64,000 bases of DNA from Aeoliella sp052161615 (GCF_052161615.1 NZ_CP197417.1:3658001-3722000); one strand, 5' to 3'. Counted from the first letter of the stretch, positions 18,255 through 28,087 are shown. Program-made: numbers and translations. Notes: generated by a model from the sequence alone, not told the origin.

Positions 18255-20363
18255 GAGCATCCACGCCATTTCAGTCGGCTCCGGTACTCGCGTGGTCGCG
18301 ACCATCGCCCCTGGGCCAGTTCCGAAGTTGTTCTTCCACACCGCGTAATCTGCGGCGTCGATGGTTCCATTGCCGCTCGCATCGGCCAGAGTTCCTGGCA
18401 ACACATTGAGCCCAAGCTGATCGCGCCACAGCGAGTAGTCGGCCAAGTTGACGACGCCATCCAGGTTGAAATCGCCTGCAATCGATCCCGTCAGCACTGT
18501 CATGCTCAAACTATCGACCGTCGCGGTGACGGTGGATTGCGTAGGAAGGTTCGACAACGTCAGCATCTGCAAGGACAGGTAACGTTCCATCGCCGACAAA
18601 CTGATCGACTCGTTGGAGAGCACCGTCACTCCGTTGAGCGCTACGGTGACGCGAGGGGTCGCCGTGGTCTCGTCGACCAGCATCTGCACGAGGTAGTCGG
18701 GCCCCGCACGAGTGCCGGTGCGAGTAGTCTCGCCGGTTCCCACACCATCGCGTTCGACAACGCGGTAGCCATTGTTGGTGGTGAGCGCGATTGTCAGATC
18801 TGCAGCGTCGCTCAGGGGCTCGGCGATTGGCCACGAGTCGTTGAGCGTCATCGCGAAGCCAACCCCCGAGCTCGCGGCACTACCGGTAAGATTGAGATGG
18901 AAGGACACCAACCACCGCTCCCCGGCGACTTCGGTACCGAAGTTCCGAATCAGCGTCGCGGCCGGCGAATCGGCTCCCGCGGCACCTTGGACCGCGCGCA
19001 TGACAAGCTGGCCGTTCTCAATCTCCACCGCCGGATCGCCGGAGGGAGTCATTGCTGTCGTGAACTGATACGGCGAGTCGAGGTTGCCAGTGGCTTGCCG
19101 TCCGAGCTCGCTTAGATTGGCGTTCACATCGCCCGATGCGTTGAAGTTGTCCTGAAATACGGTGCGCGACGCCTTCGCGGGTGTTTCGTCGGCGAGCACA
19201 TTTAGGCGATAGAACTGATTGACGTTCTCCTGCCCGCGGACTTCGACGTAGTAAGTCCCTGCTCCCGGTAGCGCGAAGGCATCGACTCGCTCTTCAGCCC
19301 CAATCCCAGTGTTGGAAACGCTCACCACGGGCGTGACGCCATCGCTGGCCAGCACACGGAAGCGGAGATTGCTCAGCGAACTCGCTACCATCGACTGCGG
19401 TCCGAACCCTTCCGACGTGAACGAATAGGACGGCCCCACTGGGACAAGCGAGATAGTCGCCCGGCTCGTGAACGGTACGTTCACGCGATACAAGTCGACA
19501 TCGCTTGTGCCATCGATGGTTACGAAGTCGACCTCTGCCGGCTCGACGATGCCGTCGTCCGTGCTAGAGCCAACCAAGACACTCGTCCCGGGCGCGAGCG
19601 CACCAAGCCAGGTGGCCGTAGCGGCCGTGTCGTTGCCCGCTGCTTTCTCGAATCGATCGCCGTAAAGTCTCGTGAGCGCGTAGAGGTCGTCGAACTGAGG
19701 ACCAAGCGTTGGAATTGTCTGCGTGTTCATCAGCGCGGTAACGCCTGGCACGTTCACGTGCAAGAGACCCAGGGAGTGCCCCAGTTCGTGCTGAAGCACG
19801 CCTCCGAGAAGCGCCGGATTCTCGAAAGTATCGTTTGCCGTGTCGAGTACGATGTCGCCACCCAGCGCGGGGAGCGCGCCGCGACCGAGTTCCCCGGGCG
19901 AGGGAAAATCAAAACCACCGACCCGTATGTCGGCTTGCGCCCCGCTCGCAGGCGACGTGTTCCACGCCGAGCCGGTATCAGCGACGTACTGGAACGTGAT
20001 TCCGGTCCTCGATGCAATCGAGGCGAACTGCGACTCGAGAATCGAGAACCACGGTCGCGACGAGTAACCAACCCCGCTGCTCCCCGCGCCGCCGTAGATC
20101 CCATCAAGAAACGATATCAGATTGCTGCTTCCGACCGGGCTATTGTTGAGCGTCAGCGCCTGCGAGTCGTTGGCGATACTCCACCGCAGCGTGATGCCAT
20201 CTCCTTGAGCCAGCGAGCCGCCATCGGTCGCCGTGGAGGTCCACCGATAGCTGTCGGCGAAGTTTGCGCCGCAAGAGATTCCCGCCATCGACAACACGAC
20301 CAGCGTGGCTGCGGCGCGCAGCACGAGGCGGGCGGAGTCGAGTTGCGGGAGACTGCGGAGCAT
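18204..20363 (-). CDS. Secreted matrixin-like zinc metalloprotease with dockerin-like repeats and PEP-CTERM tail
   Basis: A 719-residue protein. A signal peptide is followed by an M10-like catalytic domain with HELGHSLGLLH (about 192-202), the HExxHxxGxxH zinc site, and a Met-turn (TALMNT). A C-terminal beta domain of pre-peptidase type (about 280-390) follows, then a lectin/laminin-like beta region, then two dockerin-like calcium repeats (GDFNLDGVVNLADY and DASGNGTIDAADY). VPEP plus a hydrophobic helix and Arg at the end is the PEP-CTERM sorting signal, which is cut by exosortase. It stands alone, convergent with the cysteine-rich gene. Confidence 0.88.
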   Translation of the reverse strand: MLRSLPQLDSARLVLRAAATLVVLSMAGISCGANFADSYRWTSTATDGGSLAQGDGITLRWSIANDSQALTLNNSPVGSSNLISFLDGIYGGAGSSGVGYSSRPWFSILESQFASIASRTGITFQYVADTGSAWNTSPASGAQADIRVGGFDFPSPGELGRGALPALGGDIVLDTANDTFENPALLGGVLQHELGHSLGLLHVNVPGVTALMNTQTIPTLGPQFDDLYALTRLYGDRFEKAAGNDTAATATWLGALAPGTSVLVGSSTDDGIVEPAEVDFVTIDGTSDVDLYRVNVPFTSRATISLVPVGPSYSFTSEGFGPQSMVASSLSNLRFRVLASDGVTPVVSVSNTGIGAEERVDAFALPGAGTYYVEVRGQENVNQFYRLNVLADETPAKASRTVFQDNFNASGDVNANLSELGRQATGNLDSPYQFTTAMTPSGDPAVEIENGQLVMRAVQGAAGADSPAATLIRNFGTEVAGERWLVSFHLNLTGSAASSGVGFAMTLNDSWPIAEPLSDAADLTIALTTNNGYRVVERDGVGTGETTRTGTRAGPDYLVQMLVDETTATPRVTVALNGVTVLSNESISLSAMERYLSLQMLTLSNLPTQSTVTATVDSLSMTVLTGSIAGDFNLDGVVNLADYSLWRDQLGLNVLPGTLADASGNGTIDAADYAVWKNNFGTGPGAMVATTRVPEPTEMAWMLLAGVMLLRVCCIAQGR

Positions 20364-20465
20364 GCGGGCGGGTTCGTCGCGGGGGCAAATCTCTAGTATA
20401 ACTGGAGGCTCGGGAATCGGACCGCGTTTGGCGGCCCCAGAAACACTTATTTCGGAGCGTGCGGG

Positions 20466-21506
20466 ATGTTACGGATTGGGATTGCCGGGCTTGGGTTCAT
20501 GGGGATGATCCATTACCTCAATTACCAGCGAATTCGCGGGGTGAAAGTGGCCGCGATTGCGACCCCCGAGCCCGAGCGACGGGCGGGCGACTGGCGTGGA
20601 ATCAAAGGGAATTTCGGCCCTCCCGGCGAGCAAATGGACCTTCGCGGCGTCGAGACGTTTGCGTCGGTCGACGACATGATCGACCAGGCCAACGTCGACG
20701 TGATCGACATCACGCTCCCCCCTGCCCTGCACGCACCGGCGGCTATCCGAGCGCTCGCGGCGGGCAAGCATGTGTTCTGCGAGAAGCCGATCGCGATGAC
20801 CATCACCGACGGCATGAAGATGGTCAAAGCCGCGGCGAAGGCTGATCGACGATTGCTCGTCGGGCATGTTCTACCCTTTTTCCCTGAGTACGCTTGGGCT
20901 CGTAAGGTCATCGACAGTAAGCAGTACGGCGAAGTGATCGGCGGAGCGTTTCGCCGAGTGATCTCCGACCCGACGTGGCTGCCGAACTACTGGAATGCCG
21001 AAAAGGTTGGCGGACCGATGCTCGATCTGCACGTCCACGACGCCCACTTTATCCGGCTGCTGTTCGGCAAACCCAAGTCACTCTCCACGACCGGGCGGAT
21101 GCATGGCGACCTCGCCGAGTTCTGGCACACGCAGTTTCAGTTCGACTCCGGCGCAACGGTCGAGGCGACCAGCGGCACCATCGAGCAGCAAGGTCGCCCG
21201 TTCGACCATGGGTTCGAAATCCACCTCGAAGACGCGACGCTGGTGTTTGAGTTCGCCGTGATGGGCGAGAAGCAGGGCTACCTCTGCCCGCCAACGCTGC
21301 TCGACAGCACCGGCAAGGTGAAGGAAGCCAAACTATCGGGCGGCGACCCGATGGACGCCTTCCAGTCCGAACTCAAGGAAGTTGCCCGCTCGCTCGCTGC
21401 GAACGAGACCAGCGACCTCCTCGGCGCCGAGCTCGCACTCGACGCCGTGGAGATGTGCCACGCCCAGTCGAAGAGTTTGGCGACGGGGAAAGTAGTGAAG
21501 CTGTAA
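20466..21506 (+). CDS. Gfo/Idh/MocA-family NAD(P)-dependent oxidoreductase
   Basis: A 346-residue cytosolic protein. The N-terminal Rossmann fold has GIAGLGFMG (GxGxxG) and the EKP motif (FCEKPIAMT), followed by the alpha/beta substrate domain. Conserved Asp/His positions (MLDLHVHDAHFI) match the GGxLxDxGxH catalytic segment. Members oxidise or reduce sugars, inositols or related compounds. The substrate here is unknown. It has no signal peptide, unlike many planctomycete relatives with TAT signals. The end meets icd tail to tail across a strong hairpin. Confidence 0.88.
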   Translation: MLRIGIAGLGFMGMIHYLNYQRIRGVKVAAIATPEPERRAGDWRGIKGNFGPPGEQMDLRGVETFASVDDMIDQANVDVIDITLPPALHAPAAIRALAAGKHVFCEKPIAMTITDGMKMVKAAAKADRRLLVGHVLPFFPEYAWARKVIDSKQYGEVIGGAFRRVISDPTWLPNYWNAEKVGGPMLDLHVHDAHFIRLLFGKPKSLSTTGRMHGDLAEFWHTQFQFDSGATVEATSGTIEQQGRPFDHGFEIHLEDATLVFEFAVMGEKQGYLCPPTLLDSTGKVKEAKLSGGDPMDAFQSELKEVARSLAANETSDLLGAELALDAVEMCHAQSKSLATGKVVKL

Positions 21507-21509
21507 CAT

Positions 21510-21548
21510 GGGCAAGTCCGACGAGGCGTAGCTCGTCGGCTATTGCCC
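21510..21548. terminator. Two-arm hairpin between convergent genes
   Basis: GGGCAA (21510-21515) pairs with TTGCCC (21543-21548), and inside CCGACGAG (21518-21525) pairs with CTCGTCGG (21532-21539). It lies between the oxidoreductase stop and the icd stop, so could end transcription from both sides. No long T-run is present. Confidence 0.6.
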
Positions 21549-21560
21549 ACCGCTCACTAA

Positions 21561-22796
21561 CTACTTCATGTGCTTGATGATCGCGGTGCCGAACTCGCTG
21601 CACTTGAGCAGCGTGGCGCCGTCCATCAGGCGTTCGAAGTCGTAGGTGACCGTCTTCGCGCCGATCGCGCCGTTCATGCCGGTGATGATCAAGTCCGCGG
21701 CTTCGTTCCAGCCTAGGTGACGCAGCATCATCTCACCGGACAAGATCACGCTGCCGGGATTCACTTGATCCTTGCCCGCGTACTTGGGGGCGGTTCCGTG
21801 AGTGGCTTCGAAGATCGCGTGGCCTGTGACGTAGTTGATGTTGCCACCCGGTGCGATGCCAATGCCACCGACGCACGCGGCGAGGGCGTCCGAGATATAG
21901 TCGCCGTTGAGGTTCAGCGTCGCGATCACGCTGTACTCGGCGGGTCGGGTGAGGATCTGTTGCAGCATCGCGTCGGCGATCACGTCCTTGATGGTGATGG
22001 TGCTGCCATCTTTCGGCGACTTGATTGTGCACCACGGGCCGCCATCGAGTTCGGTCGCGCCGAAATCATCCTTGGCACACTGATAGCCCCAGTCGCGGAA
22101 GCTACCTTCCGTGAACTTCATGATGTTGCCCTTGTGAACCAGCGTCACCGATTCGCGGCCATTCTCAATGGCGTACTCGATCGCTGCCTTCACCAGGCGC
22201 TGGGTCCCTTCCTTCGACACCGGCTTGATGCCGAGGCCGACGGTGTCGGGGAAGCGAATCTTCTTGAAGCGGTCGGGGAAGTTCTCCTTCAGCAGCGACT
22301 TGAACTTCTTGCAGTCGTCGGTGCCATCTTCGAACTCGATGCCCGCGTAGATGTCTTCGGTGTTCTCGCGGAAGATCACCATGTCGGTCTTCCCGGGCTC
22401 GCGAACCGGCGACGGCACCCCCGTGAACCAGCGCACGGGACGCAGGCAGGTATATAGATCGAGGATCTGCCGCAGCGAGACGTTCAGCGAGCGAATGCCA
22501 CCACCCACCGGCGTGGTGAGCGGGCCTTTGATGCCGACGAGGTAGGTGCGAAAGTCGTCGAGCGTTTCGTCGGGAAGCCAGTTGCCGGTGGCGTCGAACG
22601 ACTTCTCGCCCGCCATCACTTCCTTCCACACGATCTTCCGCTTGCCGCCGTAGGCCTTCTCGACCGCCGCGTCGAACACGCGAACGCTGGCCGCCCAAAT
22701 GTCCGGACCGGTGCCGTCGCCCTCGATGAACGGGATGATCGGTTGGTCGGGCACGTTCAGCTTGCCGTCCTGCATGGTGATCGCGGTGCCGGTCAT
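21561..22796 (-). CDS. icd: NADP-dependent isocitrate dehydrogenase
   Basis: A 411-residue TCA-cycle enzyme that converts isocitrate to 2-oxoglutarate with CO2 and NADPH. It matches the E. coli type along its length: IEGDGTGPDIW at the N-terminus, RSLNVSLRQ (Ser103 equals the phosphorylated Ser113 of E. coli), CLRPVRW, FRENTEDIYAG, VHKGNIMKFTEG, and the nucleotide-binding ATHGTAPKYAGKDQVNPGS. These point to NADP use. AAGGACC precedes ATG. The conserved serine allows control by an AceK-type kinase, but no such gene is in view. Confidence 0.96.
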   Translation of the reverse strand: MTGTAITMQDGKLNVPDQPIIPFIEGDGTGPDIWAASVRVFDAAVEKAYGGKRKIVWKEVMAGEKSFDATGNWLPDETLDDFRTYLVGIKGPLTTPVGGGIRSLNVSLRQILDLYTCLRPVRWFTGVPSPVREPGKTDMVIFRENTEDIYAGIEFEDGTDDCKKFKSLLKENFPDRFKKIRFPDTVGLGIKPVSKEGTQRLVKAAIEYAIENGRESVTLVHKGNIMKFTEGSFRDWGYQCAKDDFGATELDGGPWCTIKSPKDGSTITIKDVIADAMLQQILTRPAEYSVIATLNLNGDYISDALAACVGGIGIAPGGNINYVTGHAIFEATHGTAPKYAGKDQVNPGSVILSGEMMLRHLGWNEAADLIITGMNGAIGAKTVTYDFERLMDGATLLKCSEFGTAIIKHMK

Positions 22797-22869
22797 GTTT
22801 GGGTCCTTGGTATTAGAGGTGGATTGGTATGCTTAATTGGTCAGAATGGCTGCACTTGTACGGAGGGCG

Positions 22870-22944
22870 GGTGAGTAAGTGAGTAGGTGAGTAAGTAAAG
22901 GCCATCGCTTGCGACCTACTCACTTACTGACCTACTCACCTAGT
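22870..22944. repeat. Inverted and tandem GTGAGTA repeats upstream of icd
   Basis: AGTAAGTGAGTAGGT (22874-22888) is the complement of ACCTACTCACTTACT (22914-22928), with smaller GTGAGTA words on either side. It lies between the divergent icd and isomerase-like genes, in about 360 bases that must also hold both promoters. Confidence 0.75.
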
Positions 22945-23154
22945 CCACCTCCGGCGCAGCCGGCCAAACCGACGATTTTCGGCACCGGCGGGGGGTGGGT
23001 CAATGGTCGAAGCCGTCCCGGGTAGCGGATAGTCGCACACATGGTGGCGGTCCAACAAGTTGCACCGGGCGGGGCGGCAAGGGAGAATGGGCGTCTGAAA
23101 TGCTGCCCTCGGCAACTCGCTTGCCCTCAATCTCATTTGCTGGAGACACTTCTG

Positions 23155-24081
<927 letters not shown>

Positions 24082-24130
24082 ACCTCTGCCATTTCGGCAG
24101 TTCAACTTTTCTGGCTGTACACCACACCGG

Positions 24131-24166
24131 GCCGGCCGGTTCCTTCGGGGACCGGCCGGCTTTTTT
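24131..24166 (+). terminator. Intrinsic terminator with TTCG tetraloop
   Basis: GCCGGCCGGT (24131-24140) pairs with ACCGGCCGGC (24151-24160). The inner TCC/GGG pairs close a TTCG tetraloop, and TTTTTT (24161-24166) follows. It ends the isomerase-like gene. Confidence 0.95.
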
Positions 24167-24511
24167 GTGGGAACGATTGCTCTCTCGAAAACTTTTGAAA
24201 ATTTGCTCAAGTCGCGAATCGGCCTTGTTTTGATAGCACTTTCTTGATACTTACGACGCCCCGCCACCGACTGGACACTCGGCTGATGGGACAGAGGTGC
24301 TTGCCTAGTTTTTGTGCACACCGGGGCTGCCTGACCATTGGGCACCGCGTGCATGAAGATAGGCAAGAACCCTGAATCGACGTAAGTGCAAGCATTGCAA
24401 CAGGATGCATGCATTGGCTTGACAGCATCGGATGATGTCCACAACTGGCGGGCCACCGTGAGCCCCTGACCGCTATCGCTCCCCAAGCACAATGGTATGG
24501 AGACAAGTGCC
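24167..24511. other. Intergenic stretch upstream of the RHH-like gene
   Basis: About 345 bases without a recognised gene. A TTGACA (24419-24424) could be a -35 box, but no good -10 lies 16-18 bases on. GGAGA (24499-24503) is the ribosome binding site of the next gene. Confidence 0.45.
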
Positions 24512-25051
24512 ATGACTACCGAACAACAGGAACGTTACCAACAAGTTCTCACCACCGCCCGCCAGCTCGCCGAACGCGATATGGACTGGGTTACCTATTT
24601 TCGCGAAGTCCTGGGCATCGATGGCGTTGTCCGCAAGGCTTTCCCGACCTTCGACGAACTCTGCGAATTCGAGAAGTCCGAAGAGTACGCCACCATCCAG
24701 CGGATGCTGGTCAAGCTGCGTGAGAAGAAGGGTGCCAACGATTGTGATAGCGAGCCAACTCGCGTGATCACCGTCCGCCTTCCCAAAAGCATGCACGAGT
24801 ACCTGCGTACCGAGGCACACGACCTTCGTACTAGCATGAACAAGCTCTGCATCTCGAAGCTCCTTCAGGTTGTTGAGCAGGACATGATTCCGGCTGAGAA
24901 GACCGCTCCGGCTCGCCGCCGTTCGGCTCCCTCGCCCCAGCCGCTTCCCCAGCCCACCACGCTGAGCATGACCAACGGCACCCCCGCCGGCACCTCAGCC
25001 CCCAGCCCGTTCACTTCGACCGGCAGCTCGCCGCTGAAGTCGAACTGGTAA
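24512..25051 (+). CDS. Ribbon-helix-helix-like putative DNA-binding protein
   Basis: A 179-residue protein. The N-terminal 75 residues are helical and acidic (AERDMDWVTYFREVLGIDG). The middle has a ribbon-helix-helix pattern, T-R-V-I-T-V-R-L-P-K-S-M-H-E-Y-L then ...TSMNKLCISKLL, as in Arc/CopG/HicB proteins that bind DNA as dimers. The tail is Pro/Ser/Thr-rich. No toxin gene adjoins it, so an antitoxin role is not supported; a stand-alone regulator is more likely. ATG 24512 has GGAGA 8 bases before it; ATG 24497 is an in-frame alternative. Confidence 0.7.
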   Translation: MTTEQQERYQQVLTTARQLAERDMDWVTYFREVLGIDGVVRKAFPTFDELCEFEKSEEYATIQRMLVKLREKKGANDCDSEPTRVITVRLPKSMHEYLRTEAHDLRTSMNKLCISKLLQVVEQDMIPAEKTAPARRRSAPSPQPLPQPTTLSMTNGTPAGTSAPSPFTSTGSSPLKSNW

Positions 25052-25120
25052 GCAAGCTGTAAGCCATGGGCTGCTAGCTTTTGGCCCTACGCTGAGTATG
25101 CGAAGTCTGTCAGCCCGAAT

Positions 25121-25145
25121 CCCCTCCCCTGTTTCTGGGGAGGGG
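25121..25145 (+). terminator. GC-rich hairpin after the RHH-like gene
   Basis: CCCCTCCCC (25121-25129), loop TGTTTCT, GGGGAGGGG (25137-25145). It follows the stop by about 70 bases. There is only a short TT after it, so termination strength is uncertain. Confidence 0.55.
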
Positions 25146-25204
25146 TTCCGGCCGACGACATTTGGCTAATAGCCTAGAGCTAACAGCCAATAGCTCATAA
25201 AAAA

Positions 25205-25599
25205 CCAGAGACGACCTGTAAGCCGGGTTTTGTCGTCGCTAGGGTTCCCGCTTGGAGAACGTCTGGCGACGGATGGTCATTCCTCTACGGTGCGAGTTGC
25301 CTCGCACCTCTAGCAGCCTACCCGAGAGTCATAGCGAGTCGGGCCGACTCTGCTCTCTGCTTGGCCTTGCGCCGGGTGGGGTTTACCCTGCCAGACGAGT
25401 CACCCCGTCCGCGGTGCGCTCTTACCGCACCATTTCACCCTTACCGACGAAGCCGAAGCTTCGCAGGCGGTATATTTTCTGTGGCACTTTCCCTGGTCTC
25501 GCGACCGGTGGACGTTATCCACCACCCTGCCCTACGGCGCCCGGACTTTCCTCTCGCCCAGATTCGCATCCGAGCCAGCGACCATCCGGTCGTCTCTGG
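25205..25599 (-). ncRNA. rnpB: RNase P RNA (bacterial type)
   Basis: The catalytic RNA that trims the 5' ends of tRNA precursors. On the minus strand it begins CCAGAGACGACC, which pairs with GGTCGTCTCTGG at the 3' end to form P1 (25588-25599 with 25205-25216). Conserved elements are in place: GAGGAAAGTCCGGGC (complement of 25539-25553), GGTAAGGGTGAAATGGTGC with GCGGTAAGAGCGCACC beside it (25427-25445 and upstream), and ACAAAACCCGGCTTACAG near the 3' end (25216-25233). TTTTTT follows the 3' end, serving as terminator. The length of about 395 is normal. Any protein frame here is false. Confidence 0.95.
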
Positions 25600-25652
25600 T
25601 GAATCTCCATTGTAGCTCCTCGTGGTGTGGGATGTTAGCTCGCACGCTCCCA

Positions 25653-25680
25653 GGCGAGCGGGGCCCGTCAGGGCCGTGGT
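25653..25680 (+). repeat. GGCGAGCGGGGCCCGT dispersed repeat, copy 1
   Basis: GGCGAGCGGGGCCCGTCAGG then GCCGTGGT. Further copies lie at 50674-50700 (inverted), 61521-61548 and 61632-61658 (inverted). It is a short hairpin-forming element (GGGCCC core) of unknown role. Confidence 0.75.
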
Positions 25681-25715
25681 TGTCCGCGTGGTTGAGTCAC
25701 CTTCCCATCGCGCAA

Positions 25716-25761
25716 GTTTTGTCGCACTTTCGTGACTTTTTCATTGGGTGCGACTTTATTC
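25716..25761 (+). repeat. GTCGCA...TGCGAC repeat, unit C
   Basis: It begins GTTTTGTCGCAC and ends GTGCGACTTTATTC. The 7-bp arms GTCGCAC/GTGCGAC can pair. Partner of unit B at 5871-5915. Confidence 0.7.
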
Positions 25762-25834
25762 TTGAGCCGCAATCTCGCGGGATTGAAAATCCCTCGTAGT
25801 TTCTCGATTGAATTCATGGTTTGTCCGATTGAGT

Positions 25835-25880
25835 GAAATGAGTAATGTCGCAGGGGCAACCCGCAAGTGCGACTTTACTC
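25835..25880 (+). repeat. GTCGCA...TGCGAC repeat, unit D
   Basis: It begins GAAATGAGTAATGTCGCAGG and ends GTGCGACTTTACTC. The first 20 bases are the same as in unit A (5744-5763). It starts 119 bases after unit C on the same strand. Confidence 0.7.
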
Positions 25881-25993
25881 CTGCTCCCTACCCCAAGTTG
25901 TAGCGGCAACTGGATGACGTACGAATCGCAACGACGCCATCCGGGGAGGGCCGAGGTGGGGGCGGAGTTTGCTAGTACATGTTCCCATTAGGT

Positions 25994-26034
25994 AAGTAGG
26001 CCGGGTCAAGCTCCGCGCCGACCCGGCGCTTCCA
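25994..26034 (-). repeat. Palindromic dispersed repeat, intact inverted copy
   Basis: The plus strand reads AAGTAGGCCGGGTCAAGCTC then CGCGCCGACCCGGCGCTT. Read on the minus strand, it has arms GCCGGGTC/GACCCGGC around GGCGCGGAGCTT. It is the same element in which both IS copies sit, with a different but still complementary arm pair. Confidence 0.85.
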
Positions 26035-26091
26035 ATGTTCAGTTGACGACACCTCTCCATGGTTGGCTTGGTGGGCCGAGCGTTTTCTAGT

Positions 26092-26122
26092 CTCACGCAA
26101 AGACGCCAAGTCGCAAAGCGAC
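26092..26122. repeat. CTCACGCAAAGACGC-type repeat word
   Basis: TCTCACGCAAAGACGCCAAG followed by TCGCAAAGCGA. It is a short direct-repeat word of a kind scattered in many bacterial genomes; related words occur inverted near 4012. No function is known to me. Confidence 0.4.
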
Positions 26123-26124
26123 TA

Positions 26125-26322
26125 GCTCCGAAGGAGCGCGCTTCGACAGGCCAGGGCGTAGCCCTGGTTTGTCAGTTTCTCGAATCAGATGGGTAGCTCT
26201 GAAAGAGCGCGTTACGGCAGGCAGTCGCGCATCGGTAGCGCGTCCCTTCGGGACTGCTGTTGTGGTTGTGTATGAGTTCCCAGGACTTCGTCCTGGGCTA
26301 TCGAAGCGCGCCACTTCGTGGC
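26125..26322. repeat. Array of six short hairpins, most with a GAA/TTC triloop
   Basis: In order: GCTCC-GAA-GGAGC (26125-26137), CCAGGGC-GTA-GCCCTGG (26151-26167), GCTCT-GAA-AGAGC (26196-26208), GTCCC-TTC-GGGAC (26242-26254), CCCAGGAC-TTC-GTCCTGGG (26279-26297), GCCAC-TTC-GTGGC (26310-26322). The stems differ but the triloop is kept. There is no protein gene from 25600 to 26393. Confidence 0.85.
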
Positions 26323-26369
26323 TACGAGAATAGAACCGCAATTGGTTTAGTACTTGCGGTTGGTTCAGC

Positions 26370-26393
26370 GTGAATTGCCGGATCGGCGCGGAG
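26370..26393 (+). repeat. Palindromic dispersed repeat, left half, split by IS copy 2
   Basis: GTGAATTGCCGGATCGG followed by CGCGGAG (26387-26393), the target duplication. It completes with 27874-27895. Confidence 0.85.
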
Positions 26394-27873
26394 CCAATCC
26401 TGTTCGGCCCGATGATTGCTGTTTAGCTTTCGGTTGCTTACGGAGTGTGTTGTTGGGAGGTCGAGTGCCTTGGAGTTTAGAGGGAGGGATGGTGTTGTAG
26501 CCATCCGCGCAGCAGTCATCCTTCTCGCTGTCGAGAAGACGCGAGTCCCCTAGGCACCCTGCGGCTGGAGTTTCTTAATGTGCGCTAAGAGCTCCTCTTG
26601 GTCGGCCATTCCACACAGGTAGTAGCAGATCATTTCGTACGTCCGCAGCGTGGGCTTACGCCCCGTCCACAGGCTGATCAGCAGGCACGCGATGATCGCG
26701 CAGTACGTTTGAATCTGGATGCCACGCTCGTCGTGACTGAGCAAGTGCCGGCAACCGAGGATATGCTTGAAGAAGCGGAAGAAGATCTCAATTGCCCAGC
26801 GATACTGGTACAGCAAGGCGATGATCGATGCCGGTGGATCGAGCAGGTTGGTTACCAGACGCAGGTAGCCATCGTTGCCGGGAGCCGAATGCGCTTTCCC
26901 TCCGCGTTTGGGATGCGGTGTGACGCGAATCGTCACTACCCGTACCGAATGATCGATTCTGCCGGTCTCCTTGGCCTTCAGGCCACCGAGTTGGACGACT
27001 TCGTCGCTCACGATCCCCGCGGCTTGGTCTTCTTCGCTTAATGGTCGCGACTCGATGGTCTCGATCCGGCTATTGTCGCGAATCCGGCAGACATAGCTGC
27101 TATTCATCTGGTGAATCTGATTGAACAGCGAGAACTTGGCGTAACCGCGGTCCATCACGTAGCAGCAATCGCTGCGTAGATGACGGGCCAGGACCACCCG
27201 TTCGTCGTTGTCTCCCCCGTTAGTGCCGTCGGTCACTTCGATGTGTGGCAGGTGTCGATCCACTTCGAACTGGGTGTGCAATCGCCATTTCACGAGGCCC
27301 GATCCGGTCTGCTGCTTTAGAACGGCCGCCTCCATCATGCGTGGAAGGGCCGTTAACAAGGTTCCATCGACCAGCATCAGCGTATGGCGGATATCTTTAA
27401 CTCGTGCATCACGATCCAGCGGCTGGAGTTGATCGGCCAAATCCGCAATCACGCCCTGCAGGGCTTCGGGATCGAACACCCGCGTGGCTTCGGACAGCGA
27501 GCCGAGCGAAGCTCGGGGACAGCCTAGCTTCTTCTGTACCTTCTTCAGTTCGCTGGCCTGCTGGATCGCCCGCAGAGAGGAGACGACCGGATTGTAAAAA
27601 TACAACAGCACCAGCATGCAGTACTGGTCGTAGTGCAACTGCCGATTCCCGGCCCGATCCCGCTCGCACCCCACCTCGTGCAACCGCCCCAACAGCGGAG
27701 CAAGCACATCAAAGTACTTTAGCCCCGTTACCTCCCGGGCCTCGACCAACTTGCGCTTAGGACTCGCCATGCAACTAGTAGAATCCACCTGATTCCATCG
27801 CGCAAGCCCAAAAATAAGAGCCCCGCTAAGTCTAAACTTAGTGAGGCGCAAATCGCGGGCCGAACAGGATTGG
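26394..27873 (-). mobile_element. IS4-family insertion sequence, copy 2 (1480 bp)
   Basis: Same length, ends and orientation as the element at 4117-5596. The 18-bp terminal repeats lie at 26394-26411 and 27856-27873. The flanking duplication is CGCGGAG on both sides (26387-26393, 27874-27880), the same 7 bases as for copy 1. The outer flanks differ from copy 1 beyond the host repeat, so this is a separate insertion rather than a segmental duplication. Confidence 0.93.
26550..27770 (-). CDS. IS4-family DDE transposase (copy 2)
   Basis: The 406-residue protein is identical in translation to the transposase at 4273-5493, with D in LVDGTLL, D in VMDRGY and the YxxRxxxExxxxxxK signature. The start was chosen as in copy 1 (ATG at 27770). 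An in-frame TTG at 27851 would extend it by 27 residues. Identity between the copies suggests recent movement within this genome. Confidence 0.92.
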   Translation of the reverse strand: MASPKRKLVEAREVTGLKYFDVLAPLLGRLHEVGCERDRAGNRQLHYDQYCMLVLLYFYNPVVSSLRAIQQASELKKVQKKLGCPRASLGSLSEATRVFDPEALQGVIADLADQLQPLDRDARVKDIRHTLMLVDGTLLTALPRMMEAAVLKQQTGSGLVKWRLHTQFEVDRHLPHIEVTDGTNGGDNDERVVLARHLRSDCCYVMDRGYAKFSLFNQIHQMNSSYVCRIRDNSRIETIESRPLSEEDQAAGIVSDEVVQLGGLKAKETGRIDHSVRVVTIRVTPHPKRGGKAHSAPGNDGYLRLVTNLLDPPASIIALLYQYRWAIEIFFRFFKHILGCRHLLSHDERGIQIQTYCAIIACLLISLWTGRKPTLRTYEMICYYLCGMADQEELLAHIKKLQPQGA

Positions 27874-27895
27874 CGCGGAGCTTGATCCGGCCTAC
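27874..27895 (+). repeat. Palindromic dispersed repeat, right half
   Basis: CGCGGAG (27874-27880) then CTTGATCCGGCCTAC, completing the repeat begun at 26370. Confidence 0.85.
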
Positions 27896-28087
27896 GGCTC
27901 TATTCCCTAGGCCTCGCTCCTCCGCTTCCCGCACGCCCCACGCGTGCGACGAACAGGATGAATTATAGCGTATGTACATGCACTTGTCAAGCACCCATGT
28001 GTACGGGTGGCCATTTTATGGGAAATAGTTGGCGGGGCGGGGATTCAAGTAGCTTAAGCTTCCAGCTGGCGATCCGGCCCAGGCTTA

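Noticed and set aside
24419..24452. TTGACA as promoter of the RHH-like gene
   Set aside because: No matching -10 box at 16-18 bases; too weak to list as a feature.
24512..25051. Antitoxin of a toxin-antitoxin pair
   Set aside because: The ribbon-helix-helix pattern is there, but no small toxin gene adjoins it: upstream is a terminator and downstream a hairpin and rnpB.
25252..25602. Plus-strand open frames over 25.25-25.6 kb
   Set aside because: They lie antisense to the RNase P RNA, whose conserved motifs and P1 pairing explain the sequence.
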